Of a stretch of 64,000 nucleotides of DNA, positions 32,813-41,528 are shown piece by piece. The notes beneath the pieces were generated by a model. The model did no database searches, had not been told where the DNA came from, and was given only the letters and a program-made list of their open reading frames with translations. The stretch is from CBDBBY01 sp965203795 (lineage in GTDB: Bacteria > Pseudomonadota > Alphaproteobacteria > Rhodobacterales > Rhodobacteraceae). The first letter of the stretch is position 1, and each line of letters starts with the position of its first letter. The translations under genes and the position numbers were made by a program. The stretch lies in the NCBI GenBank assembly GCA_965203795.1, contig OZ241915.1, positions 372,001 to 436,000 on the forward strand, read 5' to 3'.

Positions 32813-34570
32813 TCAAGCAATTCCGGCGACCTTGCCTTGCGCTGCGGGAACGGCGCTTTCCGCGACGCGTGCGATAGCGTCCAGTTTCTCACCGATTTCT
32901 GAATCAATCTCGTCTTCGGGCACGTGGCCGGCCAGTTCGTAGAAAGTTTTCTTGGCCATCAGGTTGGGAATGCCGATCTTATCGAAGTACGTTCTGAACA
33001 ACGGAGTAAAGAAGTCATTGCTTGCTTTCGCGCGATCGCTCCACGGCGATTCTTTGCCCAAGGTCTCCAAGGCCTTGCCGACCTCGTCGATGGCCTCGCC
33101 CATCGCCGTCAATCGTTTGGATGCCTCAGCGCTGGCGAAAAGGGCCCCGGGCCCTGACGCCGCGCCCGACGCGCGCGCATAGGCTTCAAGGGTCCTTCTT
33201 GTGCAAAGATAGTTTTCGATTTCCCGCCGGTTCCAGACCAGATGCTCAAGTGATGGACCGCTCTGGATTCCGACATCCAGACGGCCGAAGAGCGCGACGC
33301 CCCTTAGGTCGGGCAGCGCCTTCCGGAGGCGGTTGAAGTGTTGCGTGGCGGATGAGGGCCGGTTCCCGACGTAGCGGACGAAGGGCCGTGCCAGCGCTTG
33401 GGATGCGGCGCGCTTGTCGAGTTTCTTGGCGAAAGTTCGCAATATCGCCAAGTCTGTCGAGCCTTCCAGATAGAGCACCCATCCGGTCTGCTCGGCTTGG
33501 AAGTGCTGGTCGAAACCGATCTCCGGAAGCCCCTTGAGCGCTTCGCTCTGCCCGACCCCGATCCTACGCGGTTCGCCGATGAAAGCGATAACCAGATCCC
33601 TCCCAGCGGCTTCGTTCAATAGTGCTTCGGAGTGAGTGGCAGCAATAATCTGGCTTCCGCTTTCTGAGGCGGCATCGGTTATCAGGCCGAAAATCTGGCG
33701 CTGCCGGAGGAATTCGAGATGCGCGTCGGGTTCCTCGAGCAATACGATCGCGCCGGGGTTGGCATGCATGTAGGCGAGAACCAGAAGCGTCTGCTGCAAT
33801 CCGCGCCCGCTTGATGATAGATCAAGGGTCATGCCGCGCTCGCGATACCCCATAGTGATCTCTCCCCGCTCCTCCACATAGCGGGGCTCTTCGAGCGTTA
33901 CTCCGAAGAGTTCGCGAATCTGCTCAACCAGAGATGTCCACCGGTCGGGATTCCGGTCGGCAACGCGGAAGCAAAGGTTGCGGAGAATTTCGGCAGTGCG
34001 GCCTTCGCCGACCCGCACATTCACGGCGCCTTGGTCGAGTCGCGTTTCGTTGGCGGTGAGGCCGGACATCGGAGGCAGGCAGGCGATGCGGGCGGCATCG
34101 GCTTGGTGCGGCACAGGCATCCGTTCGGGATGTTTGCCGTCATCGAGCCGAAGGGGACGGCAATAGAACGATTCTTCGTTGGCGTAGTCGAACTCAAAGC
34201 CGCACTTCCAATGCATGTCCTCGTTGACCCCCTCGACAATCACATCGATCCGCACGTTTCTCGTCCGCGGGCGGCCGTCGACACGTCGGAGGTTCCGAAC
34301 GCGCAGGTCGCGCCACAGATGGCGGGCGTTCGGATGGGGAACGGCGAACAGATCCTTGCGGTTGATCGTCACGCCGGTGCGCTTTTCCGGCGCGCTCCTG
34401 CCAGCGCGTTTCTCGTTCCACCGTTTGACGCCGATGTCCCAAAGGGCCAAGGCTTGCATGGCCGACGTCTTCCCCGAATTGTTCGGGCCGGTGAGCACGA
34501 CGGGGTTTCCCAGCTCGACTTCAACTTTTCCCAAGCGTTTGAAGTTGCGGATCGTGAGCCGAGTCAGCAT
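32813..34570 (-). CDS. OLD-like ATPase with TOPRIM-type nuclease domain
   Basis: A 585-residue protein. The N-terminal ABC/SMC-like ATPase has Walker A TGPNNSGKTSAMQAL, signature-like LDLSSSGRGLQQTLLVLA, and Walker B AIVLLEEPDAHLEF with an ATHSEALL switch. A TOPRIM-type domain follows from about residue 365 (GWVLYLEGSTDLAILRTFAKKL). OLD-family ATPase-nucleases act against phages or in DNA repair, alone or with a helicase partner; no helicase is adjacent. The ATG at 34570 has GGAG upstream. It stands beside darTG, suggesting a small defence island. Confidence 0.78.
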   Translation of the reverse strand: MLTRLTIRNFKRLGKVEVELGNPVVLTGPNNSGKTSAMQALALWDIGVKRWNEKRAGRSAPEKRTGVTINRKDLFAVPHPNARHLWRDLRVRNLRRVDGRPRTRNVRIDVIVEGVNEDMHWKCGFEFDYANEESFYCRPLRLDDGKHPERMPVPHQADAARIACLPPMSGLTANETRLDQGAVNVRVGEGRTAEILRNLCFRVADRNPDRWTSLVEQIRELFGVTLEEPRYVEERGEITMGYRERGMTLDLSSSGRGLQQTLLVLAYMHANPGAIVLLEEPDAHLEFLRQRQIFGLITDAASESGSQIIAATHSEALLNEAAGRDLVIAFIGEPRRIGVGQSEALKGLPEIGFDQHFQAEQTGWVLYLEGSTDLAILRTFAKKLDKRAASQALARPFVRYVGNRPSSATQHFNRLRKALPDLRGVALFGRLDVGIQSGPSLEHLVWNRREIENYLCTRRTLEAYARASGAASGPGALFASAEASKRLTAMGEAIDEVGKALETLGKESPWSDRAKASNDFFTPLFRTYFDKIGIPNLMAKKTFYELAGHVPEDEIDSEIGEKLDAIARVAESAVPAAQGKVAGIA

Positions 34571-34910
34571 CTGGCGTCTCCTCTCGAAATTCCGTTCTGC
34601 AACCGTAATCGAATACAAACCGAATGCGCACCCACGTGCCGCACTTGATTAGGTTGACGTACCGTCGGAACTAGACACGCCATCCATTCAGGCAGCGCCG
34701 GGTAGCTGGCTTCGCTCCACACAACTAGGATTTCCAAAATATTTGAACGCAACCCCATTCAACGTTATCAGAAGTCCAAATCGGTCAAAGGTTTCGACAT
34801 TCCAATGATGTGAGTTTGGCCAGTTCGCACCACTGCGCTAGCTAATCAGTGCGGTGCTAAATTGTGATCGGGATACAAAACTGAAATGACGATCTTGGAA
34901 CGTGGCAGGA
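34571..34910. other. Intergenic region before the OLD-like gene
   Basis: These 340 bases carry no supportable gene and are richer in A+T than the neighbours. A hairpin at 34827-34857 (CACTG/CAGTG plus GCAC/GTGC with a 2-base bulge) lies about 55 bases after the darG stop on the - strand and may end the darTG transcript, though no T-run follows. The promoter of the OLD-like gene should lie in the left half. Confidence 0.5.
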
Positions 34911-35963
34911 TCAGGCGGCTGGCGCTTGCTCCGGCCCCCATCCGCACTTGACAATCCATTCAAAGGTGAGATGAATTTGCCTCGGCGTAAATTGCCGCTT
35001 GCGATCATTCCAAGCATGAAATCTCTGAACCACCTTGTCTGGGTCGGCAACTTCTTCTTTATGCAACAACCAATGGACGGTTGCCAAGAGTTCCAGTCCG
35101 AATGATGATTCAAAACCTTCGACCAACTTGCTCACACGCTCCAAACGTGCTTTGGTATCTGAATGTTCACGAAGCAACGCTTCTGCATCAACAACTGCCC
35201 CGGGAATAAGCTCTATTTGTTTGTTCGGAATATCGCCACCATCGGCGTATCCCGAAATGAAATGCCCCTCGATTATGTTCAAAACATGTCGAAGGTTTTC
35301 TGCATACGGCCCGTAGTGATGTTTCTTGAACTGTAGGTTAAGTGGCTCCCCCGCTTCCTGCATCAAGTACATCAGCTTGTGAAGTTCGATCATCGTAACG
35401 AAAGGGTCAAGAAAGCCCTTTAAATACCGATCCATCAGCACGACGAGGACAGCCCGAGCTGTCGTCATTCGTGGCGGTTCGTTGGTGCGGACCATTACCT
35501 TCGCATCAGGAGCCTTGCCGGGTTCGTATACGATGATCTCAGCAGATGCTGACGACAGTTCATTTTCGATCAAGCGACGAACATCACGCCAATTAAGTCC
35601 CCCCAAATCGCATCCCAGCGGCGGGATAGCTATAGACGTTATACGGCGTGCATCGATTTCGTTGTGCAGACTGACAAGTCCAGATTTAATATCTTCGATA
35701 CGGCTCTTTCCTCTCCAGTGACGTTTCGTCGGAAAATTCACAATGAAACGCGGCGGCATCAGTTCATCCTGTTCGGTGATGAACATTCTGCCTGGCACAA
35801 CTTCTCCACGTTCACAGGCTCTCCGGTATTTTTTAAAATTCTGAGGAAACGCCTTTTTGAACTGAAGGGCAAGCCCGCGGCCCATCACGCCGACGCAGTT
35901 CACCGTGTTGACCAGTGCATCTGCTTCGCTCTGGAAGATGTCTCCTGATCTAAATTGAATCAT
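34911..35963 (-). CDS. darG: DarG: macrodomain antitoxin (DNA ADP-ribosyl glycohydrolase)
   Basis: A 350-residue DarG. Residues 1-155 are a macrodomain: GDIFQSEADALVNTVNCVGVMGRGLALQF binds ADP-ribose, and AIPPLGCDLGGLNW forms the second loop. Residues ~165-345 are the C-terminal DarG domain that binds the toxin (MTTARAVLVVLMDRYL, LHKLMYLMQEAG, FKKHHYGPYAENLRHVL). DarG removes ADP-ribose that DarT puts on thymidine in DNA. It starts 13 bases after darT, the usual order. Confidence 0.93.
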   Translation of the reverse strand: MIQFRSGDIFQSEADALVNTVNCVGVMGRGLALQFKKAFPQNFKKYRRACERGEVVPGRMFITEQDELMPPRFIVNFPTKRHWRGKSRIEDIKSGLVSLHNEIDARRITSIAIPPLGCDLGGLNWRDVRRLIENELSSASAEIIVYEPGKAPDAKVMVRTNEPPRMTTARAVLVVLMDRYLKGFLDPFVTMIELHKLMYLMQEAGEPLNLQFKKHHYGPYAENLRHVLNIIEGHFISGYADGGDIPNKQIELIPGAVVDAEALLREHSDTKARLERVSKLVEGFESSFGLELLATVHWLLHKEEVADPDKVVQRFHAWNDRKRQFTPRQIHLTFEWIVKCGWGPEQAPAA

Positions 35964-35976
35964 TTGAGTCCTCCTC

Positions 35977-36624
35977 TCAATAATACCATTGCTTCAGAAC
36001 TTTCACTTGCGGCGCGTGATCCTGACCGCTGATCATCTGACTAACCCACCGAGCAACTGCCTCGTTGTGCACGCCGATTCCGATCAAAAGGCACCAAGGA
36101 AAGCAATTTTCGACGAGGAACTCGGCAAGTTTGGCTTCTTTAACTTCACGATCACGCCAATCGTCATTTTTGACAGCGTCCCAGTTAACTTGATCCAAGC
36201 AAGGCAGTCCGCTTCGATCTTCGAAGTAATTTGAGGCAGCGTTCGTTAGAGTGAACGCCCAGCGAAGATTCTTGCCGTTGGCCCATTCGATAGTTTCGTA
36301 GAAGTCAGCAACGAGGTGAACAATTGGCTCTTGACCACCCAAATAGGTTAATCCGGGGTAGTTTCGTTTGAACAGAACATATAACATGACCGACCGCGGA
36401 CAAAAATAGAACGGAACACACGCGCCAACCGTCAATCCCGGACACGAAGTTAGCGAAAGCGATAGGCGACGGTCTTTGATGCTCTGAATCCCGATGGTAG
36501 TTCCGCTACGCGCCTTCGCCCTAGTCTCCGCATCGGACCAGAGAAATCCGTCATTCATGATCGACGTAAGCCGATCCATGTGAACGATGTGGTAGATACG
36601 AATTTTGTCAGGAGGGGTGGTCAA
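35977..36624 (-). CDS. darT: DarT: DNA ADP-ribosyltransferase toxin
   Basis: A 215-residue DarT. IYHIVHMDRLTSIMNDGFLWSD is the NAD-binding N-terminus and VGACVPFYFCPRSVMLYVLF the family hallmark; a glutamate in KLAEFLVE (E168) fits the catalytic position. DarT uses NAD+ to ADP-ribosylate thymidine in single-stranded DNA and can act in growth control or phage defence. The start is TTG at 36624 with GGAG six bases upstream, overlapping the stop of a small upstream frame. Length and motifs look intact. Confidence 0.9.
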   Translation of the reverse strand: MTTPPDKIRIYHIVHMDRLTSIMNDGFLWSDAETRAKARSGTTIGIQSIKDRRLSLSLTSCPGLTVGACVPFYFCPRSVMLYVLFKRNYPGLTYLGGQEPIVHLVADFYETIEWANGKNLRWAFTLTNAASNYFEDRSGLPCLDQVNWDAVKNDDWRDREVKEAKLAEFLVENCFPWCLLIGIGVHNEAVARWVSQMISGQDHAPQVKVLKQWYY

Positions 36625-36899
36625 TCCAAGCTCCAGCGTCCCGAGCGAGATGTGGATCCTGCGAGTCCGATCAGCCGATCCACGAAGATCGCATGAATGT
36701 CGTCATTTGTCACCTTTCGTACGTTGCAGCGTCGCGTGAGGTCATCCTTGGTACGCCGCATATAGTTTTCGGGACCGGCTGAATTGCGCTGCGAACAATC
36801 CAGTGGCCGCAAAGGATCGTCGTCCTTCGCTTTGGCAGCGGCCTCGGGATTGATCCAAACTCTGCGTCGCTTCTCGTCTGCCTGACAGTTCGGAAGCAT
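36621..36899 (-). CDS. Small hypothetical protein coupled to darT
   Basis: A possible 92-residue protein whose stop overlaps the darT TTG start (TTGA). It is charged (WINPEAAAKAKDDDPLRPLDC, RRTKDDLTRRCNVRKVTNDDIHAIFVDRL) and matches no family I recognise. The overlap is the main argument that it is translated. It may instead be the decayed end of an older gene, since transposon remnants lie just upstream. Confidence 0.3.
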   Translation of the reverse strand: MLPNCQADEKRRRVWINPEAAAKAKDDDPLRPLDCSQRNSAGPENYMRRTKDDLTRRCNVRKVTNDDIHAIFVDRLIGLAGSTSRSGRWSLD

Positions 36900-37040
36900 G
36901 CCGCTGTCGCCGGGGCGCGGTCATCGGCCGGGCCCGCATCCGCCGTGAGTTCCAGCATCGTATTGGTCTCCGCAAGACGTACGGTCTCCACTTTGACCAT
37001 CCGGGCGTAGCTCATTTTCCCGTGCCTGTCCCGCCGAAGT

Positions 37041-37470
37041 TTATACAGACGTTGCGCGCTCGTCTGAGGCCTTGTTCCTGCCATCAATGCGTTCAATCCT
37101 CGTCAGATTTTTCATGTCCTGCTTGGCCGGACCCGAGGTCCGTTTGGGATTGCGGGCGCCGACGGCACGTGCGCGACAGGTCGACGGAGCGATCGGCAGT
37201 TGGCGGCAGATCTGCCCGACTCCTTGGACCTCGCGGTGCTCTTCGATGAAGGCGGTCATTTGCGCAACGGGCGGTCGAGCTCAGTCCGGGCAAAATGCGC
37301 CAACGCCTTCTTCAGGATCTCGTTGGCCATGCGCAGCTCCTTGGCCTCGCGCTCCGGCGCCTTGACCCGGCCTTGTCGTCGCTGCTCGTGCCCGGCCGGA
37401 CGTTGGCGTCGGGCTCCGCCTGGATGCGCCACCCATGAAGTGTGATAGGTGAGCATCTGAGCTTCGTCGC
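37041..37470 (-). pseudogene. IS3-family transposase remnant (orfA end and orfB start)
   Basis: On the - strand, pieces of IS3-type OrfA are read in two frames: ITLHGWRIQAEPDANVRPGT, then after a frameshift APEREAKELRMANEILKKALAHFARTELDRP. They are followed by the start of OrfB, MTAFIEEHREVQGVGQICRQL and LPIAPSTCRA. OrfB breaks off within about 50 codons and there is no DDE domain. This is a truncated, frameshifted relic, left between darT and the hipA fragment. Confidence 0.75.
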
Positions 37471-37644
37471 GGGCGAGCGGCGGATCGCGCTGTCGCTGGA
37501 GTAATCCGTGCGATTTTCATCGGCTGGCTACCTCGGGATGTCTTGCTTCTGCCGTCGGTCTCTTCCGCGTTGCTTCCGGTTCATTCGCTTGGCTTCTTGC
37601 TCTCGGGCAAACACGGGGCAGTTCACGTCGGCATGCGCGATGCT

Positions 37645-37874
37645 TCAAAGCGCAAGCGCGAATGTGATCTGGTCGTGCACGAAGGCGGGCGAGCAGGTGC
37701 CCAGCTCTCGCGAAGACATGCCCAAATGTTGGCCCACCTTGCGCCATTCCGTCGAAATCGTTTGAGCGAGAGTCCTTGCTCGGACGGCCGCTTCTCCTTC
37801 GGTCAGCCCGAAGAATGGAGCCGCCGAAATCGCGTTCCCGATGCTCGGCTCATTGCCGTGTTTCTCCGAAATAG
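37645..37874 (-). pseudogene. hipA: hipA, 3' fragment cut off by the insertion element
   Basis: After the left target duplication the - strand continues EKHGNEPSIGNAISAAPFFG, then LTEGEAAVRARTLAQTISTEWRKVGQHLG in two stretches, and ends at the TGA at 37645. This is the C-terminal part of a HipA kinase (the helical PSI..A...APFFGL segment). Removing the element and one target copy joins it in frame to the part at 39665-40699, giving 418 codons plus stop, a normal HipA length. Confidence 0.85.
37867..37874. repeat. Target-site duplication, left copy (8 bp)
   Basis: CGAAATAG directly abuts the left end of the element; an identical copy is at 39665-39672. Both lie in the hipA reading frame, in the codons for Ile-Ser. 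Confidence 0.9.
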
Positions 37875-39664
37875 TGTCTGGCAGAGAACCTTCCGTTTTT
37901 CGCTGTTCGGCCGGATTCCGGGCGAGCGCGACGGCCTTGCCGGGATCCGGCGGGGTGCATTTCGAGCTGGAACGGGGGCGGCTCCGGTTCCGGAGGCCGG
38001 TTTTTCAGCGTTGGCGGCGGCTTTCCGGGGTTCCGGAGCAGGCTCCGCCGCCTGCCGCCCCGCGGCCCGCCGGGATTTCGGGGAGGGCGCCGCTCAGGCG
38101 GCGCGTTTGCGCCGTTCCGGCCGCAGCCGCTCGCGGTCGCGCAGGATCCGCCCGAGCCGGTGGATGTTGGCGGCGAGGATGGAGAGGCCGATGGCCAGCT
38201 CGAACCGGTCCCGGCCGCGCAGCCGCACCCGGCCGAGGCCGCGGTGCTCCAGGCCGTTGATCGCCGACTCCACGCCCGGATGCCTGCGCCGCGCCGCCGC
38301 GAAGTCCGGATCGGCCTCGCGGGCCCGGTCGGCGGCAGCCAGCCCTCCCTTCTTCGGCAGGGCGTTCACGTCCAGCATCGCGTCCAGCTTCCGGCGGTTC
38401 TCCGGGCTGTGGAAGCCGCGGTCGAAGCTGCAGGCCCGCAGGTTCGGGAACGCCTCCCGGCATCTCGCGACCAGCGGGACCGCAACGTCCGCGTCGCCGC
38501 CCGTCCACATGATCTCCTTGTCGAGAATGAACCCGTCCCCGTCCTCGACGATGCAGACCGGAACCCCGAGCTCCGCAGGCTTGCCGGCCTTGCCCTTGGC
38601 GATCCACCGGGTGTGCTCCTCGAAGATCGAGAACATCTTCTCCCAGTGCGGGATCGCCTCCTCGTTCAGCACCCGGCGGGCGGTCCGGACCGCAAAGCGG
38701 CACACATGGCGGACGAGCCTCTCGATCTCCGCCGGAACCCGCCCGGGGAGGCCCGCATTCCGGAGCGCCGGAAGCGACGACCACGCCTTCGCGGCCAGTG
38801 CCAGGGACCTGTCCAGAAACGCCTGGACAGCGTCCGGCCGCGAGCCCCGCTGCCGCGCCCTGGCCGCCTTCCGGAACAGGGCCTTCGCGCGGCGCAGGTG
38901 ATGGCGGCGCTGCCGCCAGCCGCCGACGCCCGAGGCGGCGCAGGCCCGCGACGCCTCCCGCACAAGGCAGCGGATCGAATCCCAGAGCAGATTGAAGTCG
39001 GTCGGATGGCGGACGTCCGTCTCCACCACGAACGAGTCACAGCGCCCGACCAACGCTGCGCCAAGCTTTTTTCCTGCAACCTTGTGCCCCGTCGACACGA
39101 CCAGCCGGTTCACCTCCCGCAGAAGCTCCGGCGTCAGATGCTCCACATTGTCCCTGATGTTCTGGAGCTCGTAGAAGCAAGGCTCGAACCAGACGTCGTG
39201 GCCCAGGAAGGCTTGGATCTTCCCGTGCTCGTTCACCAGCTCCTGAAGGCGGTCGTAGTCGCAGTTCAGGCCCTGCTTCAGCACGCCCATCACCAGGATC
39301 CGCCAGAGATGCATCCCCGGGCGGCCCGTGTCCCGGCGGCGGTCCGGAAGGACGAGCGCGTCCAGCAGCCGGAACAGCTCCTCCCGCGCCGCCTCGTCGT
39401 TCCAGATCGCCTGGAGCCCGATCAGAATCGCCGGGATGTCGTCCCGGGATTTCGCGTTCAGCTCGATCGCCCCGATGTCGACCGAGCCAAGCCAGGACTG
39501 CTCCCCGATCACCTTGCGCATGCAATCGCCTCCGAAGATTCCCGGAAAAACGCCGATATCGCGGCGGATTCAGGCGAATCATGCCAAACCGCGGGAATCT
39601 TCGCAAGCCAAAAATGCCGATTTAGGGATAAAATTCAACGCGTTGTCGGGTTTTCTGCCAAACA
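37875..39664 (-). mobile_element. Complete ISNCY-type insertion sequence, 1790 bp
   Basis: The element has imperfect terminal inverted repeats: TGTCTGGCAGAGAACC at the left end (37875-37890) and GGTTTTCTGCCAAACA at the right end (39649-39664), 14 of 16 matching after reverse complement. An 8-bp target duplication flanks it. One transposase gene (38094-39521) fills most of it. The element looks intact and recent because both copies of the target duplication are identical. It interrupts the toxin gene hipA. Confidence 0.9.
38094..39521 (-). CDS. ISNCY-family transposase
   Basis: A 475-residue transposase of the ISNCY (ISDol1-like) group: MRKVIGEQSWLGSVDIGAIEL, GRPGMHLWRILVMGVLKQGLN, CDYDRLQELVNEHG and the late segment ACSFDRGFHSPENRRKL, with the expected spread of acidic residues (ETDVRHPTD early, SFDRGFH late, and a glutamate in VESAINGLEHRGL). 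No internal stop or frameshift is visible, so it is probably functional. It starts about 140 bases inside the right end of the element. Confidence 0.85.
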   Translation of the reverse strand: MRKVIGEQSWLGSVDIGAIELNAKSRDDIPAILIGLQAIWNDEAAREELFRLLDALVLPDRRRDTGRPGMHLWRILVMGVLKQGLNCDYDRLQELVNEHGKIQAFLGHDVWFEPCFYELQNIRDNVEHLTPELLREVNRLVVSTGHKVAGKKLGAALVGRCDSFVVETDVRHPTDFNLLWDSIRCLVREASRACAASGVGGWRQRRHHLRRAKALFRKAARARQRGSRPDAVQAFLDRSLALAAKAWSSLPALRNAGLPGRVPAEIERLVRHVCRFAVRTARRVLNEEAIPHWEKMFSIFEEHTRWIAKGKAGKPAELGVPVCIVEDGDGFILDKEIMWTGGDADVAVPLVARCREAFPNLRACSFDRGFHSPENRRKLDAMLDVNALPKKGGLAAADRAREADPDFAAARRRHPGVESAINGLEHRGLGRVRLRGRDRFELAIGLSILAANIHRLGRILRDRERLRPERRKRAA

Positions 39665-39672
39665 CGAAATAG
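39665..39672. repeat. Target-site duplication, right copy (8 bp)
   Basis: CGAAATAG directly follows the right terminal repeat of the element and matches 37867-37874 exactly. Confidence 0.9.
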
Positions 39673-40699
39673 CGGTTTTCAACGAGCTGTGCACCCGTCG
39701 CGGCTGCGGGTTGATATCGAAGGCAGGCGACATCATCCACTTTCCTTTCCCAATGTGCAGAAACCCGTGGTTGAGGAGGTGGTCGTCGGTGTTTCGGACA
39801 AGCACAGTGAACAGAAGCCGGGAATGCAGTTCCGCCATGTCCGCTGAAGGGTCGGCGGAGTGCTGACGCATCATTTCCGCGATGCTTGCGTAATCGCCGG
39901 GTTCCGTGCCTTCCATGCCGAGAAGGGTGCGTGCCGAAACATACGGAACCCGCCGGTTTCCGCTCCGGTCGAACCTTCGGATCAATGCCACCGGGTATTT
40001 TGCACCGCCGCGGTGAATCTTCGCTTTTGCCGCATTCAATCCGCATAGGCGTGCGAGTTCGAGGGCCATCACCTCGGCCGACACCACGTCTCTGGTGTCC
40101 CGCTCGCTCTGAAGTTTCGCTACCCAAAGAATTCCGTCGTCGTCCATGACGGCCAGTTTCGGACGAGCTCCGCCCAGCGACCCCGCCGCATTCAGGAAAT
40201 CGTCCCGCAGTCTCGCAAAGGAGTCCGGTTCGTTCTCGAAGCTCCGGGCAGCGGCTGCAAGGTCGCGCAGATTCCTGAGGCGAGGCACCCCGTCAGGACT
40301 GTCCGGGGAAAGCGGACACCCGTTTCCGTCAAGGTATCTGAGCGCGCCCAGGCGCAAGCCGTCCGATACCGCCAAAAGGTAATCCAGATCATTGCCTGCG
40401 CCCTTTGCAGCGTCGATCACAGCGCGGCCCCAGGAATCGGGCGTGCTGTCCTGGATTGGCCCCGGCAGCGGGGAAGACGCGGGCGAACCCGACGAGAACT
40501 CCGGGGAATTCGAAAGGGGCAAATGCGGCGAGAGCGGAAAGGCCGATTCGTGACGCAGCCATTCCGGATCGTAAGAAAAGACCGAATGCTGACGATCACC
40601 TTGGGCCTCGTAGACCAGATCGCCAACTTTCGTAAGTGATTCCCCGATTGCGACAGTCAATCGGACTGTCCGGGTGCCCGAAGCACGCCGCGTCACCAT
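39665..40699 (-). pseudogene. hipA: hipA, 5' fragment (HipA-type serine/threonine kinase toxin)
   Basis: The first 345 codons of HipA: GGARPKLAVMDDDGILWVAK (ATP loop), VALIRRFDRSG, catalytic NTDDHLLNHGF and metal-binding SPAFDINP are all present. The frame runs into the insertion element and stops nine codons later, so the protein would lack its last ~73 residues. HipA kinases phosphorylate aminoacyl-tRNA synthetases; the kinase core remains, so loss of activity is likely but not proven. It overlaps hipB by 7 bases. Confidence 0.88.
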
Positions 40700-41061
40700 G
40701 CTTCAGGCTCAAGAGAATCGGACTGCCTGCCGAATCGCTTGGCGGCGTTGCGAACCGGTTCCTTCCGGCTTCGAATGCGCTGCGGCAGCTTGTCGCGTGC
40801 CAGCGTTAGGCCGATGCCGTCGGTTGAAGGATCCATCAGCTCCCGGATCCTTCCTAGCTCGCCCAGAATCTGCAATGCCGACGCGATGTTGCCTATGGAC
40901 ACGCCCAGGTCGCCCTGTTCGATTCGGCTAAGCGTCGATCTGCTTACGCCCATCCGGTTGGCGAAATCGGCGGTCGGCATGCCGCGAGCGCGCCGGGCGC
41001 GGCTGATGTCGCTCCCGAGCTTTCGGACGCTGGACTTTATCGCTGGGCTTGCGTGCCCCAT
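40693..41061 (-). CDS. hipB: HipB-like XRE antitoxin
   Basis: A 122-residue XRE/HTH protein: LGSDISRARRARGMPTADFANRMGVSRSTLSRIEQGDLGVS is the five-helix DNA-binding domain, with the rest (LGELGRIRELMDPSTDGIGLTLAR) typical of HipB. It should repress its own operon and bind HipA. It is intact, with GGA seven bases before the ATG, and overlaps the hipA start. An AT-rich inverted repeat lies upstream. Confidence 0.85.
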   Translation of the reverse strand: MGHASPAIKSSVRKLGSDISRARRARGMPTADFANRMGVSRSTLSRIEQGDLGVSIGNIASALQILGELGRIRELMDPSTDGIGLTLARDKLPQRIRSRKEPVRNAAKRFGRQSDSLEPEAW

Positions 41062-41096
41062 TGTTATGTCCTTTATATAGACTGTAAGTCCTAAAT

Positions 41097-41114
41097 TATG
41101 ATTTATATATCATA
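41097..41114. promoter_or_regulatory. Inverted repeat upstream of hipB (candidate operator)
   Basis: TATGAT (41097-41102) and ATCATA (41109-41114) are reverse complements with a 6-base AT spacer, 36 bases before the hipB start, in a short AT-rich stretch that also carries CTTTATATAG. It is a plausible HipB operator and promoter region. Confidence 0.5.
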
Positions 41115-41189
41115 CACTAAATGTGGATCGAGTCAAAGAGCCGCTGGCAGGGACGCTCAGGATCTGCGAATTTCTCCAAGTTGCTGCCG

Positions 41190-41345
41190 AGGCGTCCGGG
41201 GTGCGTCCCGAATTTCTTGGTCAGGTGCCGCCGCGGCAAACCCTCCAATCGAGGAGATCGGTCCAGCGGTAGTTTCCGATTCAGCATTCGATGGCGGGCA
41301 GGGCGCTGGCGCCTGCTTTCGGCCAGCGGCATCCGACCCGGCAGT
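41190..41345 (-). pseudogene. Transposase C-terminal remnant, copy 1 (with stop codon)
   Basis: On the - strand the decayed frame WPKAGASALPAIEC-stop-IGNYRWTDLLDWRVCR matches the better kept WSKAGANALLAVKC and CIDNNRWADFLNWRASR at 49498-49600. The DNA after both ends shares GGGACGCACC. Both look like the 3' end of one insertion sequence; the family is not assigned. The stretch 41115-41528 otherwise carries no supportable gene. Confidence 0.6.
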
Positions 41346-41528
41346 CCGCGTTTCCGGCGGGGCCGCAGCGCATCCGGTCCCTGCTGGCCTCCAGGCAGCG
41401 CTTCGAGCAGCAGCATGGCGTCGGCCGTGATCAGCGGGGCGCCGCCATGAAGCGATTTGCCATTGATTTCCGAATTTTTGCGGCCATTCCCGAACCGTGC
41501 GCAATCGGAAGATCCGGCTGGCGGCGCG

